Positions 9,806 to 18,300 of a stretch of DNA of 64,000 bases are shown in pieces (the first letter of the stretch is position 1; each line of letters begins with the position of its first letter). The DNA is from Akkermansia muciniphila (GTDB taxonomy: Bacteria; Verrucomicrobiota; Verrucomicrobiia; Verrucomicrobiales; Akkermansiaceae), in contig CAMDCV010000018.1 in NCBI GenBank assembly GCA_945890645.1, forward strand, positions 17,691-81,690. Reading direction: 5' to 3'. The notes under the pieces are model-generated. The model was not told the DNA's origin, did no database searches, and worked only from the letters and a program-made list of their open reading frames with translations. Made by a program: the position numbers and the translations under genes.

Positions 9806-11803
9806 TTACTTCACCGTTTGCAGATACTGCCAGATGGCGTTGTATTGTTCTGCGGCATTACCGTTGAGTGCAGGGTTGGGAGATTCGCCACCGGGGGCGT
9901 ATTGCGGCATTTTGGTGCTGGGGGTGACGCTGGCGGGGTTGTCCATCCAGCGGTCATACCACTCGCGGCGCAGGCGTGAACTGATGTGTTCTAAGTATAG
10001 GCCCTGTACTTCGAAAGCGGCGGTTGGTTTGGTATCGCCGAGGCCGTGGCAGGTGGTGCAGCCGAAGCCTTTGTCGGCGGAAATGAGATCCTTGCCGATG
10101 GCAACGAGTGCTGCATCGGATGTGTGTGTCGTTTTTTCCGCAGGATCGATGCCGTGGATTCTTGCGAAGCCATCGCTGATCGAACTGGCATGTGCACTGT
10201 AGGCGGGCATGCGCATGTCGAGCCAAGGACGTGGTTTGTAGGTAAGTGTGCCGGCTATGATGGACTGGGTGAAACTGGGTTGTAGCATTTCGCCGAGGAA
10301 GGTCAGGTGGGGACGCGATTGATCGAGTTTTTCATTCGCCCCGGCGATGTGGGCGGTCAGCGATTGAGTTTCTGCGTGGGTGCTATCGAGCAGCGCAGGT
10401 AGGCCATCGCGCGAGTGGCAAGCATCGCAGCGGAGTGAGTGAAATTTCCGCTCAGCGGCTTCGGCTTTGTCGTTGAGTGTGAGTGAACTGCTCCCTGTTT
10501 GCGCGAAGGTGATCAAGGCAAGTCTGTCCGTTTCTGTTAGGTGTAGGGCGGGGGCGGCTCCGCGTTTTTCTGCTGGTGCGACGCAACCTTTCGACGTCCA
10601 GTCGGCAGCGAAAATTTTCTGCAACGAGGGTGTGCTGCGTTTTTCTGCGATCGGTAGTCCGGCATGGCAATCGCCGCAATGGTGAGCGGTCGCGATGGCT
10701 TTGCCGCGTTCGGCATCGCCTGTGAGGGCTGCTTGTGCGGGCAGGGTGGGCTTGGATTTGGCGGTGAGGAAGGCACTGAGGCTGCGGATTTCTTCTTCTT
10801 TGAGTGCGAAGTCCGGCATGCCGCGATGCGGGGCGTAGGCGTTAGGGGCTTTGAGAAACGCAGCGAGGGCACCGGGCTTGAACTTCGCGGCGACGTTGTG
10901 CAAGGGGATGCGTTTGCCACTGGGGTCGGGCGTGGTTTGATCGGGAGTGGTATGGCAGGCGGCGCAGCCGAGTTTGTGAAAATGTGCGCCACCGGCGAGG
11001 ATGGTCGCTTCCTCGGTGGGCGGGGCATCACCCAGGGGAATGCCGGATTTCATCGATACCAGAAAGGCGGTGAGATCGGCGATTTGTTGGGCGCTCTCGG
11101 GTTTTTTGGGATCGAATAATTGCGGCATGGTCGTGCCAGGGCGCAAGGTGTGTGGCTCGCTCAGCCAAGCGCGCAGCCATGTTTCATCGAGGCGGTCGCC
11201 GGGGTTCACGATGAGTGGCGCGATTTCCTGAAGCTCTTGCATCGGGTCGGTGCCGAGCAAGATTTCGCTTTGGTGGCACTTGCTGCAATGCTGTGTGGCG
11301 AATAATTCGCGGCCTCGACGCTGTTGCATGGCGGTGGACGTGGCAGCATCGGCGGCGCTGACGAAGGCACTGGGCGGGATGGTTTGGCGCGGGAAACTTT
11401 TTTCCTCCCACCACAGGCGGAAATGCGCGGCGCCATCGGGTTGGCTTTTGTAGTGGATGATAATGTCGTGCTCGCCGGGATTGAGGCGGGTTTGTGCCGA
11501 GCGCGCGGTGCCGAGTTCGCCCTGCTCGATGAGGATTTCCTCACCGCCGATTTCGAGTTTTGCTTCGCCACGGCCTTCAAAGGAAAAAGTGAGCCGCTGG
11601 CGCTGGGCGAGTTTGATTTTCCCCGACCATGTCGTTTCAAAAGCGCCACCGCCGAGAAAGGCGCTCGGTGCTTCGCCGGCCTTCAGCCACAGCGCGGGCA
11701 GGCGGTCGATGCGACGATCCGACTTTCCGTTAGAGCGGAACTCCGCGATGAGTTGCGCGTGTAACGAGAGACAGGTGCAGAAAAACAACAAGGCAAGTTT
11801 CAT
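9806..11803 (-). CDS. Secreted PA14-like domain protein with five c-type haem motifs
   Basis: A 665-residue exported multihaem protein. ATG 11803 gives a signal peptide (MKLALLFFCTCLSLHA|QLIAEF); a TTG 15 bases upstream is less likely. Residues ~15-160 resemble a PA14/sugar-binding domain (GEHDIIIHYKSQPDGAAHFR). The rest carries five CxxCH haem sites: CSKCH, CAACH, CGDCH, CDACH and CTTCH, with Met residues such as GTTMPQL, RGMPDF and STKMPQYA that may be axial ligands. Such proteins in planctomycetes and verrucomicrobia act in periplasmic oxidation of sugars or polymers, together with dehydrogenase-like partners such as the first gene in this window. The electron donor and acceptor are unknown. 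Confidence 0.85.
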   Translation of the reverse strand: MKLALLFFCTCLSLHAQLIAEFRSNGKSDRRIDRLPALWLKAGEAPSAFLGGGAFETTWSGKIKLAQRQRLTFSFEGRGEAKLEIGGEEILIEQGELGTARSAQTRLNPGEHDIIIHYKSQPDGAAHFRLWWEEKSFPRQTIPPSAFVSAADAATSTAMQQRRGRELFATQHCSKCHQSEILLGTDPMQELQEIAPLIVNPGDRLDETWLRAWLSEPHTLRPGTTMPQLFDPKKPESAQQIADLTAFLVSMKSGIPLGDAPPTEEATILAGGAHFHKLGCAACHTTPDQTTPDPSGKRIPLHNVAAKFKPGALAAFLKAPNAYAPHRGMPDFALKEEEIRSLSAFLTAKSKPTLPAQAALTGDAERGKAIATAHHCGDCHAGLPIAEKRSTPSLQKIFAADWTSKGCVAPAEKRGAAPALHLTETDRLALITFAQTGSSSLTLNDKAEAAERKFHSLRCDACHSRDGLPALLDSTHAETQSLTAHIAGANEKLDQSRPHLTFLGEMLQPSFTQSIIAGTLTYKPRPWLDMRMPAYSAHASSISDGFARIHGIDPAEKTTHTSDAALVAIGKDLISADKGFGCTTCHGLGDTKPTAAFEVQGLYLEHISSRLRREWYDRWMDNPASVTPSTKMPQYAPGGESPNPALNGNAAEQYNAIWQYLQTVK

Positions 11804-11869
11804 GAGATGGCGCGACAATGGCTTTGACCTTTCACCCGTCAGCGGGTAAAGGGGCGCGGATACTACAGT

Positions 11870-12886
11870 ATGAAGACCGATATTTTACGAGTACAAAATG
11901 ACGCCTTGGCCGCCATCGCCGCCGCGCAGGATACCCGCAGTCTCGATGAGGCACGGGTCGCTGTGTTGGGAAAAAAAGGAGCGCTTACTGTATTATCGAT
12001 GGGAATGAAGGACGTGCCACCCGCGGAAAAAGGAGAAGTCGGTCAGTTGCTGAATGGAGCGCGCCAGGCGATCACGCAGGCGCTGGAAGAAAAACAACTC
12101 GACTTGCAGGAGGTCGCCGATCGTGCCGCGTTGGTGGGGATCGATCCGACTTTGCCCGCTCGTGCGCTGCCTGCCGGTGCCTTGCATCCGCTGACCTTGC
12201 TGCGCGAGCGCGCGGTGGGGATTTTGCGACGCATGGGTTTCGCCCTCGCCGATGGGCCGGAGATCGAGGATGAGTTCCATTGCTTCGATGCCCTCAACAC
12301 GCCCGCCGATCACCCAGCGCGCAATGAGAAGGACACTTTCTATTTCGACTCGGGAAAACTCCTGCGCACGCACACCTCCTCGGTGCAAATCCGCATGATG
12401 GAAAAAAATTCACCACCGCTGCGCATCATCGCACCGGGCACGGCGTATCGACGCGATGAAATCGACAGCACGCACCTTTCTGCGTTCCATCAACTCGAAG
12501 GCTTGTATGTGGATCGCGATGTTTCCTTGCCCGATCTCAAAGGCACGCTCGAAGCATTCTTGCGCGAGCTTTTCGGGGCCGATACGGCGGTGCGTTTTCG
12601 TCCGCACTTTTTCCCCTTCACCGAACCGAGTTTTGAGATCGATGTGAAGCTGGAAATCAAAGGTCAAGCGCCGCGTTGGATCGAAGTTGCTGGCTGCGGC
12701 ATGGTCGATCCGGCGGTATTTGAAGCGGTCTGCCAGTCGCGCAAAGATCGAGCGTTCGATCCGAAGGAAGTGACGGGTTTCGCCTTCGGCATGGGCCTTG
12801 AGCGCCTTGCGATGATTCAGTGGGGGATTCGCGACATCCGCTTGCTGATTGAAAATGATGTGCGCTTCTTGCGCCAGTTCGCCTAA
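11870..12886 (+). CDS. pheS: Phenylalanine-tRNA ligase alpha subunit
   Basis: Catalytic subunit of the cytoplasmic (alpha-beta)2 phenylalanyl-tRNA synthetase. The 338 residues comprise an N-terminal tRNA-binding helical arm (~1-90) followed by the class II aminoacylation core: motif 2 region LRTHTSSVQIRMM...APGTAYRRDEIDSTH, FHQLEGLYVD, FFPFTEPSFEIDV, the Phe-pocket segment WIEVAGCGMVDPAVF, and motif 3 GFAFGMGLERLAMI. The length is normal. It is followed after 18 bases by pheT. Both genes have GGATACT just upstream of the ATG, which may supply a weak GGA ribosome-binding core. A divergent cytochrome gene lies 66 bases away. Confidence 0.97.
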   Translation: MKTDILRVQNDALAAIAAAQDTRSLDEARVAVLGKKGALTVLSMGMKDVPPAEKGEVGQLLNGARQAITQALEEKQLDLQEVADRAALVGIDPTLPARALPAGALHPLTLLRERAVGILRRMGFALADGPEIEDEFHCFDALNTPADHPARNEKDTFYFDSGKLLRTHTSSVQIRMMEKNSPPLRIIAPGTAYRRDEIDSTHLSAFHQLEGLYVDRDVSLPDLKGTLEAFLRELFGADTAVRFRPHFFPFTEPSFEIDVKLEIKGQAPRWIEVAGCGMVDPAVFEAVCQSRKDRAFDPKEVTGFAFGMGLERLAMIQWGIRDIRLLIENDVRFLRQFA

Positions 12887-12904
12887 CATTTTTTTGGATA
12901 CTGT

Positions 12905-15286
12905 ATGAATGTCTCGTTAAATTGGTTGAGTGAGTATGTGGACCTTGCCGGTAAGTCGGTGCAGGAGTTGGATGATTTGTTGACCTTCGCGGGCATCGAA
13001 ATCGAAGGCATCCACACCAAGGGCGTGAGCTCTGATAAAGTCGTGGTGGCCCAAATCATGGAAGCCGTGCAACACCCGAATGCCGACCGTCTCAAGGTCA
13101 CGCAAGTCGATGCGGGCGAGGGGACTCTGCGCCAAATCGTCTGCGGTGCACAAAATTATAAAGTCGGTGACAAGGTGCCCTGCGCATTGCCTGGCGCTGC
13201 TCTACCGAATGGATTCACGATTGGTGAAACGAAAATGCGCGGCGTCGAGTCGAAAGGTATGCTCTGTGCTGGCTCGGAAATCGGTCTCGCCGATCAGGAA
13301 AATGGCTTGTTGATTTTGCAAGGCGATCCTGCGATCGGTACGCCGGTGAAGCAGTTATTCGCGTCGGATGTTTTGTTAGAAGTGGAGGTCACGCCGAATC
13401 GTCCGGATCTGTTGAGTCATCGCGGGTTGGCTTTTGAATTGGCGGCCTTGTTGGAACAAGAACATCGTCCGTTAGAACTTCCAGCGTTGCTCACGACTTG
13501 TGGCATCGAGTGGATCGAGAATGATGCCGCCAAAGCGTGCCCGTTTTATTCTCTCACGAAAATTTCTGGAGTCACTGTCAAGGATAGCCCCGATTGGTTG
13601 AAGGAGCGCTTGGTTTCGATTGGCTTGCGTCCGATCAATAACATCGTCGATATCACTAACTTCGTGTTGCATGAAATGGGTCAACCGTTGCATGCCTTCG
13701 ATGCCGCACAAGTCGGCGTGAAGATGCATCTGCGCAGTGCCAAAGCTGGCGAGTCGTTCGCTGCATTGAATGGCACGTCCTATCAACTGCGTGAGGGCGA
13801 CTTGGTGATTTCTGATGACTGTGCCGAAGTGCTCGCACTTGCTGGCATCATGGGCGGTGCGACCAGTGGCGTTTCCGAGACCACTACGACAATTTTGTTA
13901 GAATCGGCCTATTTCACTCCGACCTTGGTGCGCTCCACAGCGCGTGCGCATATGCTCAGCAGTGATTCGTCGTATCGCTTTGAACGCGGCGTCGATCCTG
14001 AAGGCGTCTTGCCCGCTGCGGCACGCGCGATTCAGTTGATTCTCGAAATCGCCGGTGGCACGGTGGAAGGTGAAACGGCAGTTGTTGGTGCCTTGCCCCT
14101 GCTCACAGGTGTTGTCGAACTCGACACCTCTCGACTCGATCAATTGATGGGTGGTAGCATCGACTTGCCTGATGCCGAAAAAATTCTTACGCGCCTCGGC
14201 CTCGTAGCCGAAGGAGAAAATCTCTGGCGTGTGCCGAGCCGCCGCGCTGACCTGCAACGCCACATCGATCTGGTAGAAGAAATTGCCCGAGTCCATGGTC
14301 TCGACAAAGTTCCTTCGCGTTTGCGTGCTACCTTCGTGCCAGCGAGTGATGTCGATGCCGCTACCGATCTCGACATGAACCTCCGTCGTGCCCTAGCGGC
14401 AGTTGGTTTCTACGAAGCGCAAACGATCAAGCTCATCGCAGAAAAACAACTCATCGATGCATTGCCCCTTCGTCCGCTGCAAAACGGCGACCTCGTCAAA
14501 GTCAGTCTGCCGCTGAGCGAAGACCATGCCATCTTACGCCCGAGCCTCGTGCCCGGTCTGGTGGCCACGGCAGAACGAAATATTCGCCAAGGATTGAAGT
14601 CGTTGCGCTTCTTTGAAATGGGTCGTGTTTTTCGACACAATGGCGGCGGTAAAGCGCGCGATGTGGAATCCGAATCGATTGCCTTACTTCTCTCTGGACC
14701 ACTCTCTCCCGAAGGTTGGTCAGCTACTCCATCGGTCGCAGCGATCCACGACATGAAAGCCGTCTTGCAAGTGATCTTGCCCGGTTGTCCAATCCAGTTC
14801 ACGCCTCGCGATCGCGAGGGCTTTGTGCTGGCGTGCGATGTGACCGGCGGCGAGAGCAATCTCGGTGTGGCAGCACGACTGCGCCCCGCGCGGGAACGCG
14901 AACTTGATTTCACGCATCCTGTTTGGCTTGTCGAGCTCGACCTTGGCAAAGTCCGCAAGTGGGTAGGACGTCGTCGTTTGGTGGAAGAACTTCCGCAGTT
15001 CCCCGGCAGTTCACGCGATGCCGCGATGGAAGTCGCCGCGAGTCTCCCTGCCGCCGAGATCGATAAAGCCATAGGCAAGGCCGCGCAGGCTTTGTTGCAG
15101 CAGTTCGAATGCTTTGATGTCTTCAGTGATCCGAGTGGACAAAAGCTCGATGTGGCGAAAAAGTCGATCGCCTATCGATTCCATTATCGTGCCAGCGATC
15201 GCACCTTGAAAAACGAAGAAGTCGATGCCGCGCACAAGGCGGTTTTGGACACACTCGTCAAGGAGTTAGGCGTGGTATTCCGCTGA
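12905..15286 (+). CDS. pheT: Phenylalanine-tRNA ligase beta subunit
   Basis: Partner of PheS, responsible for tRNA recognition and editing of misacylated Tyr-tRNA(Phe). The 793-residue protein shows the expected order: the N-terminal MNVSLNWLSEYVDL, a tRNA-binding OB fold (~40-150, HPNADRLKVTQVDAGEG, QIVCGAQNYKVGDKVPCALP), the B3/B4 editing domain (GLRPINNIVDITNFVLHEMG, GQPLHAFDA, GIMGG), B5 (RRADLQRHIDLVEEIARVHG), the inactive synthetase-like core, and a C-terminal anticodon-binding FDX-ACB domain (~700-793, FPGSSRDAAMEV, YRFHYRASDRTLKNEEV). It forms an operon with pheS. No leader peptide or T-box-like structure was recognised upstream of the pair. Confidence 0.97.
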   Translation: MNVSLNWLSEYVDLAGKSVQELDDLLTFAGIEIEGIHTKGVSSDKVVVAQIMEAVQHPNADRLKVTQVDAGEGTLRQIVCGAQNYKVGDKVPCALPGAALPNGFTIGETKMRGVESKGMLCAGSEIGLADQENGLLILQGDPAIGTPVKQLFASDVLLEVEVTPNRPDLLSHRGLAFELAALLEQEHRPLELPALLTTCGIEWIENDAAKACPFYSLTKISGVTVKDSPDWLKERLVSIGLRPINNIVDITNFVLHEMGQPLHAFDAAQVGVKMHLRSAKAGESFAALNGTSYQLREGDLVISDDCAEVLALAGIMGGATSGVSETTTTILLESAYFTPTLVRSTARAHMLSSDSSYRFERGVDPEGVLPAAARAIQLILEIAGGTVEGETAVVGALPLLTGVVELDTSRLDQLMGGSIDLPDAEKILTRLGLVAEGENLWRVPSRRADLQRHIDLVEEIARVHGLDKVPSRLRATFVPASDVDAATDLDMNLRRALAAVGFYEAQTIKLIAEKQLIDALPLRPLQNGDLVKVSLPLSEDHAILRPSLVPGLVATAERNIRQGLKSLRFFEMGRVFRHNGGGKARDVESESIALLLSGPLSPEGWSATPSVAAIHDMKAVLQVILPGCPIQFTPRDREGFVLACDVTGGESNLGVAARLRPARERELDFTHPVWLVELDLGKVRKWVGRRRLVEELPQFPGSSRDAAMEVAASLPAAEIDKAIGKAAQALLQQFECFDVFSDPSGQKLDVAKKSIAYRFHYRASDRTLKNEEVDAAHKAVLDTLVKELGVVFR

Positions 15287-15320
15287 GCGATAAAAATTTC
15301 ACCAAGTTGAATTTCCTGGT

Positions 15321-15326
15321 TTGACA
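15321..15326 (+). promoter_or_regulatory. Possible -35 element (TTGACA) upstream of the Pro/Ala-rich gene
   Basis: A perfect TTGACA lies 47 bases before the ATG at 15373 in the pheT-15373 gap. No good -10 hexamer is seen at 17-base spacing (the sequence there is T-rich, near TTTCTTT), so this is a tentative sigma-70-type promoter half. Confidence 0.3.
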
Positions 15327-15372
15327 TCCGGGGTAATTTTGCGTTTCTTTACTTTCACACACCATAAGACCC

Positions 15373-16101
15373 ATGAGTGACGACACCAATAAACCATCTA
15401 AGAACACTTCGAGCATCCCACTGAAAAAGGAAACCGTCCGCGTGACCCTCAAGGCCAGCGATGTTCCCGCTTCTCCTTCGGCTTCGATCACTCCTGTGGC
15501 ACCGCCCACAGCACCTGTGGCTCCTCCTTCGGCGCCGCCAACCGCACCGATGGCTCCTAAGCCACCAACACCAACCGTTGGCATGCCTCGTCCGCCCGTT
15601 GCTACCGTTCCCGGCGTTCCTGTTCCGACAGCTACGGCACCCGGCGCACCTCCGGCACCCGCGCCTACCATTCCTCTTAAAACAGCCGGCCCTATGGCGC
15701 GTCCGGCAGCAGCCCCGACCATCAAGCTCAATACCGCTGGTTCCGGCGCTCCTACCGTGCCTCTCAAAACCGCTGGCGCCATGCCCGGTTTGGCACCTGC
15801 CACACGTCCTTTGGTAGCACCTGCCACCGCGACAAAGCCACTGACTCCTCCGCTTCCGGGTGCGACCATCGCACTCCCGAAAGCCACTGTGCAATTGCAG
15901 CCGCCCACGCAACCGTTGAGCACTGGTTCAGTTTCCGCTACGCAAATGGCAACCTTCAAGTCTGAGGATGAAGAGGAAGAAGGTGGTTCGGATACGATCA
16001 GCACTGTACTATCGATTTTTGGTTTCCTCGCCGCCTGTGCTGTTCTTGCCTTTCAGTGCATGACCATCAATGTCTGGGAAGGTTGGGATAAGTTGTTCTA
16101 A
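15373..16101 (+). CDS. Pro/Ala/Thr-rich low-complexity protein with C-terminal membrane anchor
   Basis: A 242-residue protein made of three parts: a short polar N-terminus with SSIPLKKETVRVTLKAS (1-35), a long Pro/Ala/Thr-rich disordered region (36-195) with related motifs PTIPLKTAG, PTIKLNTAG and PTVPLKTAG, and an acidic stretch (SEDEEEEGGSD) followed by one hydrophobic segment (~210-235, TVLSIFGFLAACAVLAF) ending in NVWEGWDKLF. It has no signal peptide, so it is probably a tail-anchored inner-membrane protein with its disordered part in the cytoplasm. I know similar anonymous proteins in verrucomicrobia but no assigned function. A short hydrophobic ORF follows 46 bases downstream. Confidence 0.75.
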   Translation: MSDDTNKPSKNTSSIPLKKETVRVTLKASDVPASPSASITPVAPPTAPVAPPSAPPTAPMAPKPPTPTVGMPRPPVATVPGVPVPTATAPGAPPAPAPTIPLKTAGPMARPAAAPTIKLNTAGSGAPTVPLKTAGAMPGLAPATRPLVAPATATKPLTPPLPGATIALPKATVQLQPPTQPLSTGSVSATQMATFKSEDEEEEGGSDTISTVLSIFGFLAACAVLAFQCMTINVWEGWDKLF

Positions 16102-16147
16102 AATTCCTTTTTGCAAAAAAATCAATCTTCTAACATTTTTTACTATT

Positions 16148-16231
16148 ATGGTACTTCCGATCATCAACATTCTCTTAGGCGCTGGAGCACTGGCCATCGC
16201 CATCATGACGTGGATCACTCCCATCGTCTGA
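16148..16231 (+). CDS. 27-residue hydrophobic small protein
   Basis: ATG at 16148 and TGA at 16229-16231 encode 27 residues that are almost wholly hydrophobic (MVLPIINILLGAGALAIAIM, then TWITPIV). This is one membrane-spanning helix. It follows the tail-anchored Pro/Ala-rich gene by 46 bases on the same strand and is followed by a weak hairpin (GCGGT...ACCGC then TTTT, 16282-16302), so the two could form a unit. No clear ribosome-binding site is seen. The role is unknown; a small membrane partner of the upstream protein is one possibility. Confidence 0.45.
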   Translation: MVLPIINILLGAGALAIAIMTWITPIV

Positions 16232-16281
16232 GTAACACAGCAGGAAAATCAAAATCCCCACTCAACCGAAGGCCTTGGACT

Positions 16282-16302
16282 GCGGTGAGAATTACCGCTT
16301 TT
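16282..16302 (+). terminator. Weak rho-independent terminator-like hairpin
   Basis: The 5-bp stem GCGGT/ACCGC with a 7-base loop is followed by TTTT, about 50 bases after the stop of the 27-residue ORF. The stem and U-run are both short, so this is only a candidate. Confidence 0.3.
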
Positions 16303-16379
16303 GGGTTCGCTGGTAGAGTTACGGAGTCGTATTTGAATCCGTCTTTTTAAGGTAAATCAATTTGATTAAATCGAGTATA

Positions 16380-16505
16380 ATGGCTCGTTTCCAAGTAATG
16401 AGCCCATTGTTGATTGCAGAAAATCTAGCACATCTACGGCAGAAAAGGAAGCCCGAATTTAACTGGGAGCGCTCCCCGTCACCGCGAAAGCTGTCTATGT
16501 TCTGA
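16380..16505 (+). CDS. Doubtful 41-residue ORF with a start like an Xre-type HTH
   Basis: ATG 16380 overlaps a TATAAT string (16376-16381) and the frame runs to TGA at 16503-16505. The segment LLIAENLAHLRQKRKP is reminiscent of the first helix of Cro/CI-type HTH proteins, but the following residues (EFNWERSPSPRK) are not. It could be a decayed regulator or chance. It ends 8 bases before the end of the convergent minus-strand gene. Confidence 0.2.
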   Translation: MARFQVMSPLLIAENLAHLRQKRKPEFNWERSPSPRKLSMF

Positions 16506-16512
16506 GATGGAA

Positions 16513-16950
16513 TTACGCATCCGTATTCTCCCAGAACTTCCCATCAACCTCAAGTTGCACTTTTTTCGCAGTTGGGTGATAAAGCAACACTGTGCCTGTT
16601 AGGGCTTTCATTACTGTAGCATCGTAACTGGCCGATCCGCTGAAATACGGCATGGCTTCCTTCACGAACGATACAATGACAACATTTGCCTCCACACGCA
16701 CTCCACGGTAGTAGTAAATTAAATCCTTGTGGTCTTTTCGTCCTCCCACAAATTCCTGCTCGGCACTTTTATCTGCGGCCTGGTCAGCAAGAGTGAACAA
16801 CGCAGGCAATATCGATTCTAAGCTTCTGAAGGTACCTGGAATAGTGGTTTCTATTGCGGCTCCCGCTCGTGTCAGAATGACTCGGCTATCGCCTTTGGCG
16901 TGCGAGCTCAGCAACAATACGATGGAAAAAAGCTTGATAAATGTTTTCAT
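16513..16950 (-). CDS. Secreted hypothetical protein
   Basis: A 145-residue protein with a signal peptide (MKTFIKLFSIVLLLSSHAKG) and a small soluble remainder: TRAGAAIETTIPGTFRSLES, LIYYYRGVRVEANVVIVSF and a beta-rich end. I do not recognise a domain. It is the most downstream of a run of minus-strand accessory genes (16.5-20.8 kb). The repeat at 16974-17031 lies just upstream of its start, in the gap after the preceding gene. Neighbouring genes are unrelated in content, so context gives no function. Confidence 0.6.
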   Translation of the reverse strand: MKTFIKLFSIVLLLSSHAKGDSRVILTRAGAAIETTIPGTFRSLESILPALFTLADQAADKSAEQEFVGGRKDHKDLIYYYRGVRVEANVVIVSFVKEAMPYFSGSASYDATVMKALTGTVLLYHPTAKKVQLEVDGKFWENTDA

Positions 16951-16973
16951 GGTTTAGTTTAGCAAACTACTAG

Positions 16974-17031
16974 TTCATCCACGGCGAAATGAAAGCTCGA
17001 ATTCAAACAAGACTATTACCGCTGTTTGTTG
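16974..17031 (-). repeat. Dispersed ~58-bp repeat, copy R1
   Basis: On the minus strand this segment aligns over its length with 19625-19686 (shared GGTAAT, GTTTGAATT/ATTTGAATT, GCTTTC and the run CGCCGTGGATG). It overlaps the last codons of the 17016 gene and lies upstream of the 16950 start. In both places the repeat sits between minus-strand genes. Confidence 0.55.
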
Positions 17032-17363
17032 GCGCGTCTATTTGCGGTCGACATCCAGAAGACAAAGGTTACCCCGGCACTGAGCATGGAATAGAAAAAG
17101 GCATTCCATCCCATTACGGCACTCGTGTGATGCAAAACTTCACCAAGCTGGAAGTCGGATTCCCATCTGTTATCTGCAATTAGCATTCCGGGAAGTGCTC
17201 CCACTGCAAGGAACTCGAATTGGTAGGAAGAGTATTCAGCCCCATATCGAGCGACATTCCATCCTTCTATTTTTAGTCCTGCGAAGGCTGTAATAATTCC
17301 TGCGAGCGCGCCGATACAAGAAGCCTTGAGCAAAGTCACTGTTCGAAGTGTGCCACATTTCAT
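17016..17363 (-). CDS. Small integral membrane protein, unknown function
   Basis: A 115-residue protein if started at ATG 17363; an upstream TTG at 17378 is possible. Three hydrophobic segments can be seen: roughly TVTLLKASCIGALAGIITAF, FLAVGALPGMLIA and MLSAGVTFVFWM. This suggests an inner-membrane protein. No motif is recognised. It belongs to the minus-strand run of short accessory genes, and its last codons (NKQR, stop) overlap repeat R1. Confidence 0.55.
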   Translation of the reverse strand: MKCGTLRTVTLLKASCIGALAGIITAFAGLKIEGWNVARYGAEYSSYQFEFLAVGALPGMLIADNRWESDFQLGEVLHHTSAVMGWNAFFYSMLSAGVTFVFWMSTANRRANKQR

Positions 17364-17428
17364 ATGATTGGAGATCAACGTTAAGTCTTCCTATGCTCGT
17401 GCTCTTGGTTGAAACGAGACGATCAAAG

Positions 17429-17659
17429 TCACTTCTTCTTGAAGATCTTCTGAGGAATTCCACTATCCATGACAATACCGATGAGCGTGATTACTGCAAA
17501 GATGACCGCGCATGACACGAGAGCAAATTGGCCGAAGGCCGGGAGTCGCTCCAACCACGACTCAGGAATGAAAGCCCAAGCGACGATTCCGCCCACGATA
17601 AAGACGGCGATCAATATCCAAAGAATAATTTTTGCCATTTTTTGGGGGAGATTTTTCAT
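17429..17659 (-). CDS. Small membrane protein with two hydrophobic helices
   Basis: Seventy-six residues beginning MKNLPQKMAK, with two clear transmembrane helices (IILWILIAVFIVGGIVAWAF and LVSCAVIFAVITLIGIVM) and a basic tail (PQKIFKKK). The start is a plain ATG at 17659, 17 bases after the stop of the preceding minus-strand gene, suggesting co-transcription. No function is recognised. Confidence 0.6.
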   Translation of the reverse strand: MKNLPQKMAKIILWILIAVFIVGGIVAWAFIPESWLERLPAFGQFALVSCAVIFAVITLIGIVMDSGIPQKIFKKK

Positions 17660-17676
17660 GTGCCTGTGGTGTCCTG

Positions 17677-18246
17677 CTAATTGCTAACGGGGGGCAACTT
17701 TTGATTCGGGTTGAGGTTTCTGTCTATCTTCCCTTCTGTTGCCGTAAGCAACGGGTCTCGAAAGTATGCAAGGCGAAGGCGTGAGAGCCTCCAACAATAG
17801 ATGCCACCCCATATCCCAGAGTAAACGAGAAGTGCAAACCAATGGGCTACATAACAATAGGATGTCCTACCGTCTGAATCGATTTTATGAAAGGCGTTGA
17901 TGGGGGATTGGAATGGATTAGGGTTATTTTCCCTGAGATTCTCCCATCCACCTTCGCTCAGCAAGGATGACTGAATGCTGAATCCACGGTTTGGGAGCTT
18001 CGTGTTCTTTCTTTTGGCGTAGTCGATGCTCTCGTGAGACACACCCATTATGCCTACCCTGGAGTGTAATGAATAATACCTGACGATGGCTGTACCGGGA
18101 TCCACACGATCAGGGGTGTGGAGGACGCGGGCGTATTCGAAGGAGTCCCACCATGACCAGTTGATGAAAAGAAAGCCTGGTGCACCAAGCCAAAATATAA
18201 GGCTGCGATACCAAGGGCGTATCAGATGCTGTTCCTTCTTCTCCAT
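17677..18246 (-). CDS. Hypothetical membrane-associated protein
   Basis: A 189-residue protein if begun at ATG 18246 (MEKKEQHLIRPWYRSLIFW); a TTG at 18291 would extend it by 15 residues. One hydrophobic segment lies near the N-terminus (SLIFWLGAPGFLFINWSWW) and another around 135-155 (WFALLVYSGIWGGIYCW). The middle is soluble, so both ends probably sit in the membrane with an external loop. No domain is recognised. It follows the oxidoreductase gene by about 55 bases on the same strand. Confidence 0.6.
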   Translation of the reverse strand: MEKKEQHLIRPWYRSLIFWLGAPGFLFINWSWWDSFEYARVLHTPDRVDPGTAIVRYYSLHSRVGIMGVSHESIDYAKRKNTKLPNRGFSIQSSLLSEGGWENLRENNPNPFQSPINAFHKIDSDGRTSYCYVAHWFALLVYSGIWGGIYCWRLSRLRLAYFRDPLLTATEGKIDRNLNPNQKLPPVSN

Positions 18247-18300
18247 GCTGTTTATTGCATAACGATAGAGTGAAGGCGCCGACGAGATCAAGCTCAGATT

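Noticed and set aside
16300..16355. A tRNA-like string (GGTTCGCTGGTAGAG...TTTGAATCC)
   Set aside because: No acceptor stem, anticodon arm or CCA-compatible ends could be folded. The resemblance is limited to short words.
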